Source of the DNA: Microvirga arabica | Lineage (GTDB): Bacteria > Pseudomonadota > Alphaproteobacteria > Rhizobiales > Beijerinckiaceae | Length of the DNA: 37,418 bases | Reading direction: 5' to 3' | Assembly (NCBI RefSeq): GCF_016811235.1 | Contig: NZ_JAFBID010000064.1 | Span: 1-37,418 of the forward strand | Program-made: the position numbers and the translations under genes | Shown here: piece by piece, positions 35,119-37,418 of the stretch | How the letters are laid out: the number at the start of each line of letters is the position of its first letter | Position numbering within the stretch: the stretch's first letter is position 1 | The notes under the pieces: generated by a model | The model's input: only the letters and a program-made list of their open reading frames with translations | Told to the model about the DNA's origin: nothing | Databases searched by the model: none

Positions 35119-36480
35119 CTACCGCCAATCCGATCCTGCAGTGTGAGCGCGGTCTCGACCCGGGCTGCGGCTCTTCTCGACCGGAGATGCCCCGGGCTGC
35201 GCCTTCTCGTCCTGAGCCGTTTCCTGCGCCTGCGGCCCGTCGACGATGAGGCGCGCGCCGCGCTGGTAGGTCAGGTAGTTCCACAGCCAGGTGAAGGCGA
35301 CCACCGCCCGGTTGCGCAAACCGATCAGGAAGTAGACATGGGCGATGCCCCAGAACAGCCAGCCGATGAAGCCGGTGAGGTGAACGCCGCCGAGCTTCAC
35401 CACCGCCGCCTTGCGGCCGATGGTGGCGAGATCGCCCTGGTGGCGGTAGCGGAAAGGCCCCGGCGCCGTTCGTCCCGATGCCTTCGCGGCGATGACATTG
35501 GCCACATAGGCGCCCATCTGCTTGGCCGCCGGCGCAATGCCCGGCACGGTCTTGCCCTCCGCATCCACGGCCGCCGCCGTGTCGCCGATGACGAAGATTT
35601 CCGGGCGGCCGGGAACCGTGAGATCCGGCCCCACCTTCACCCGTCCCGCCCGGTCCCGCTCCGCTTGGAGCCATTCCCCGGCCGGTGAGGCGATGACGCC
35701 CGCTGCCCAGACGAGGGTGCCGGCCTCGATCCGCGAACCCTCGAGATCGACGCCGCGCCCGTCGCAATCAGTCACCCGTGCCGAGGTCATGACCTCCACG
35801 CCCATCTTTTCGAGGGCCTGCGCGGCATAGGCCGAGAGGTCTTCCGGAAAAGTCGGCAGCAGGCGGGGGCCGGCCTCGATGAGGATGACGCGGGCGGCAT
35901 GCGGGTCGATGCGCCGGAACTCGGACGGCAGGGCGTAATGGGCCACCTCCGCGATGGCTCCCGCCATCTCGACCCCCGTGGGGCCGCCGCCCACCACCAC
36001 GAAGGTGAGCAGCCGCCGCTGCTCATCCTGATCGTCGATCAGCTCCGCCTCCTCGAAGGCGAGCAGGACCTTGCGGCGGATGCGCGTCGCGTCCTCGATC
36101 TGCTTCAGCCCCGGGGCCACGGACGCCCATTCCGGGTGGCCGAAATAGGAATGGGTGGCACCGGTGGCGAGGACCAGGAAATCATAGGGAACGGCCGTGG
36201 AGCCGGCGTGAACGAGCCGCGCCTGTGGATCCACGCCTTCGACCTCGGCCATGAGAACCGTGATGTTCTTCTGGCGCCGGACGATGCCGCGGATCGGCCA
36301 GGCGATGTCGGCCGGCGACAGGGCCGCGGTCGCCACCTGGTAGAGCAGCGGCTGGAAATAATGAAAGTTGTGGCGGTCGATGAGCGTCACGTCGACGGGC
36401 GCGCGAGCGAGCGCCTGAGCGGCTGTCAGCCCTCCGAACCCGGCCCCGACGATCACGACCTTTGGCACGTCAGCCGCCAT
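35119..36480 (-). CDS. ndh: Type II NADH:quinone oxidoreductase (NDH-2)
   Basis: A 453-residue flavoprotein. FAD-binding motif GAGFGGLTAAQALA is near the N-terminus, followed by IDRHNFHYFQPLLYQVATAALSPADIAWPIR, which is typical of NDH-2. The NADH-binding motif is VVVGGGPTGVEMAGAIAEVA and a second FAD contact is FVIGDTAA. The C-terminus has a hydrophobic/amphipathic anchor (LTGFIGWLFWGIAHVYFLIGLRNR). It oxidises NADH and reduces quinone without pumping protons, on the inner membrane. The last 45 residues are a hydrophilic, poorly conserved tail (PQAQETAQDEKAQPGASP and on). A terminator at 36518-36549 separates it from the small genes upstream. Confidence 0.93.
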   Translation of the reverse strand: MAADVPKVVIVGAGFGGLTAAQALARAPVDVTLIDRHNFHYFQPLLYQVATAALSPADIAWPIRGIVRRQKNITVLMAEVEGVDPQARLVHAGSTAVPYDFLVLATGATHSYFGHPEWASVAPGLKQIEDATRIRRKVLLAFEEAELIDDQDEQRRLLTFVVVGGGPTGVEMAGAIAEVAHYALPSEFRRIDPHAARVILIEAGPRLLPTFPEDLSAYAAQALEKMGVEVMTSARVTDCDGRGVDLEGSRIEAGTLVWAAGVIASPAGEWLQAERDRAGRVKVGPDLTVPGRPEIFVIGDTAAAVDAEGKTVPGIAPAAKQMGAYVANVIAAKASGRTAPGPFRYRHQGDLATIGRKAAVVKLGGVHLTGFIGWLFWGIAHVYFLIGLRNRAVVAFTWLWNYLTYQRGARLIVDGPQAQETAQDEKAQPGASPVEKSRSPGRDRAHTAGSDWR

Positions 36481-36517
36481 GGCGCCCTCGCATCATGCAG
36501 GAAAGACCCCCATCATA

Positions 36518-36549
36518 GAAAAAGCCCCGCCGGTTGGCAGGGCTTTTCT
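36518..36549 (-). terminator. Rho-independent terminator after the small protein gene
   Basis: Minus-strand arms around 36540-36547 and 36520-36527 (AAAAGCCC type), with an inner GCC/GGC pairing and loop, are followed by TTTTTCTATG. It lies about 20 bases beyond the stop of the gene at 36570-36833, so the small genes should not read through into ndh. Confidence 0.82.
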
Positions 36550-36569
36550 TCACGCACACGATCCGGAGC

Positions 36570-36833
36570 TTACGAGGCGTCGCCCGAGCGGGCCACCTTG
36601 GTGCGCTTCAGCTCGGGAGTGTAGTAGCCCTCGCGGGCCGGGATGTGATCCTCGTTGGTGGTCTTCGGGTTCATGCCCTCATGGGCGGTCTGGTGCTCGG
36701 GGATGTTGGTCTGGGGACCGGCCTCCTGCTTCATGCGCAGCGCCTTCTCGGCATTGCTCATCAGCTCCTCGCGAGCCTTCTCGGCCTTGCGCTTCTTGGG
36801 GCTGAACATGGAGAAAATATCGGAAAGAGCCAT
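36570..36833 (-). CDS. Small hydrophilic protein, GYYTPELKR type
   Basis: An 87-residue charged protein without membrane segments. It starts MALSDIFSMFSPKKRKAEKAREELMSNAEKALRMKQEAG and ends with HIPAREGYYTPELKRTKVARSG. The AEKAR-x2-L-x2-NAE-x2-L motif is shared with the product of the gene just upstream, so the two look like diverged relatives. AAGGAG lies 10 bases before the ATG at 36833. It starts 7 bases after the upstream gene, so it belongs to the same transcript. I know no function. A truncated extra copy of its 3' end lies at 35036-35106. Confidence 0.8.
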   Translation of the reverse strand: MALSDIFSMFSPKKRKAEKAREELMSNAEKALRMKQEAGPQTNIPEHQTAHEGMNPKTTNEDHIPAREGYYTPELKRTKVARSGDAS

Positions 36834-36840
36834 GGTGTGA

Positions 36841-37164
36841 TCACTCCTTGGCGCGGGAGAGGACGTGGTCCTCTTCGTCGCTGCGATGGGTCGGCGGGGA
36901 CTGAACGTTCTGACGCGAGACGGGAATGTCGCGGGAGGTCGCGATGGTGCCGGTGGAATCGCCGATGTCACGGCCGGCCTCGTTGGACGCAGGTCCCTTG
37001 TCGTCCCGGATCACCCGGCCGTTCTCCGTGGTGTCGCCGAAGGTCTCCGGCGTCACCGAGGGCTGCTGCTCGGCGGGGCTTTCCGGCACCGCAAGGCCCA
37101 GCTCCGCGTTGCGGGCGAGATCGGCGCGGGCTTTTTCGGCTTCCGACCGCGGGTCGCGTGTCAT
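36841..37164 (-). CDS. Small hydrophilic protein, likely stress-induced
   Basis: A 107-residue, strongly polar protein rich in Glu, Asp, Arg, Ser and Thr and with no hydrophobic segment, so probably disordered. It begins MTRDPRSEAEKARADLARNAELGL, sharing the AEKAR-x2-L-x2-NAE-x2-L motif with the next gene. The ATG at 37164 has a strong AGGAGG site five bases upstream, which rules out the longer open frame starting at 37248. An EcfG-like promoter lies at 37193-37217. It is divergent from clpB across 178 bases. No family function is known to me. Confidence 0.8.
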   Translation of the reverse strand: MTRDPRSEAEKARADLARNAELGLAVPESPAEQQPSVTPETFGDTTENGRVIRDDKGPASNEAGRDIGDSTGTIATSRDIPVSRQNVQSPPTHRSDEEDHVLSRAKE

Positions 37165-37192
37165 GGGAACCTCCTCAAACTGTTGCTGGGTC

Positions 37193-37217
37193 AATGCCAG
37201 CGCCGCGAGCCGGTTCC
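37193..37217 (-). promoter_or_regulatory. Probable EcfG-type stress promoter
   Basis: On the minus strand GGAAC (37217-37213), a 16-base spacer and CATT (37196-37193). This is one mismatch from the GGAAC-N16/17-CGTT consensus and has the same spacer length and distance to the start codon (about 29 bases) as the exact site at 13653-13677, which also serves a small hydrophilic protein gene. Confidence 0.5.
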
Positions 37218-37342
37218 CCCTCTTGTTGTGGCGAATGGGACACACCAACTAAGCGGGAGCGGATGCTCCATTGAGGAGGTCCGACATCGCAGGGTCGGCC
37301 TGTGCCTCCAGGAGGGCGGGCTGACCTGAGGAGGGATGATTG

Positions 37343-37418
37343 ATGAATTTCGAAAAATACACCGAACGTGCCCGGGGCTTCGTTCAGGCTGCGCAGAATC
37401 TTGCCATGCGGGAAGGCC
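37343..37418 (+). CDS. clpB: ATP-dependent chaperone ClpB, N-terminal start (partial)
   Basis: Only the first 25 codons are inside the window. They read MNFEKYTERARGFVQAAQNLAMREG, a typical start of ClpB (the first helix of the Clp-N domain). GAGGAGGG lies at about 37329, a suitable distance before the ATG. ClpB is a hexameric AAA+ disaggregase that rescues aggregated proteins together with DnaK. The DUF4167-clpB neighbourhood supports the call. The ATPase domains lie beyond the right edge. Confidence 0.88.
   Translation, partial: MNFEKYTERARGFVQAAQNLAMREG

Noticed and set aside
37222..37253. RpoH-type heat-shock promoter for clpB
   Set aside because: CTTG at 37222 fits the -35, but the bases 17-18 positions downstream (CACCAACTAA region) match the C-TAT-T -10 consensus poorly. 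A heat-shock promoter for clpB is expected, but I cannot place it with confidence.

Overview
This is high-GC chromosomal DNA from an alphaproteobacterium, most likely of the order Hyphomicrobiales (Rhizobiales). Gene content, the lysC-ptsP-prfA-prmC-DUF4167-clpB order and the style of the intergenic palindromes suggest a Methylobacteriaceae member such as Microvirga; the genus is a guess. I see no prophage, transposase, CRISPR array, rRNA or tRNA. The window is mostly core housekeeping genes, cut at both ends: the 3' end of an acetoacetyl-CoA reductase at the left and the first 25 codons of clpB at the right.

Positions 1-6200: phaB end, a DMT exporter, a GNAT acetyltransferase, glyoxalase II (gloB) divergent from a methyltransferase-like gene, accA, and a lipoprotein with a YafK/DpaA-type L,D-transpeptidase fold. 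Positions 6300-13300: a cheY-cheZ pair, an ABC-F ATPase, secA and a secreted parvulin-type prolyl isomerase, several separated by clear hairpin terminators. Positions 13300-20100: a small hydrophilic protein gene behind a textbook EcfG general-stress promoter, argJ, a small secreted protein, mutT, a second DMT transporter, an acyl-CoA thioesterase, an iron alcohol dehydrogenase, a DUF427 protein and an NDUFAF5-like methyltransferase.

Positions 20300-31500: comF, grxC, a nitrilase resembling deaminated glutathione amidase, a DUF1178 protein, a metallophosphoesterase, nhaA converging on ubiG, then lysC and a tightly overlapping ptsP-prfA-fosX-prmC cluster. PrmC methylates the GGQ glutamine of the release factor made by prfA; a FosX-type fosfomycin hydrolase with all key residues sits between them. 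Positions 31500-37418: an arginine-rich DUF4167 protein with a 358-base leader, a small membrane protein, a MOSC protein, a Crp/Fnr regulator, a type II NADH dehydrogenase, two related small hydrophilic protein genes, and clpB diverging from them.

The least ordinary observations are (1) small hydrophilic proteins at two loci behind EcfG-type promoters with the same 16-base spacer, one locus back to back with clpB and with a truncated extra copy on the other side of the NADH dehydrogenase gene; (2) fosX translationally coupled into the prfA-prmC unit; (3) the DUF4167 protein with its structured leader; and (4) two families of intergenic palindromes.
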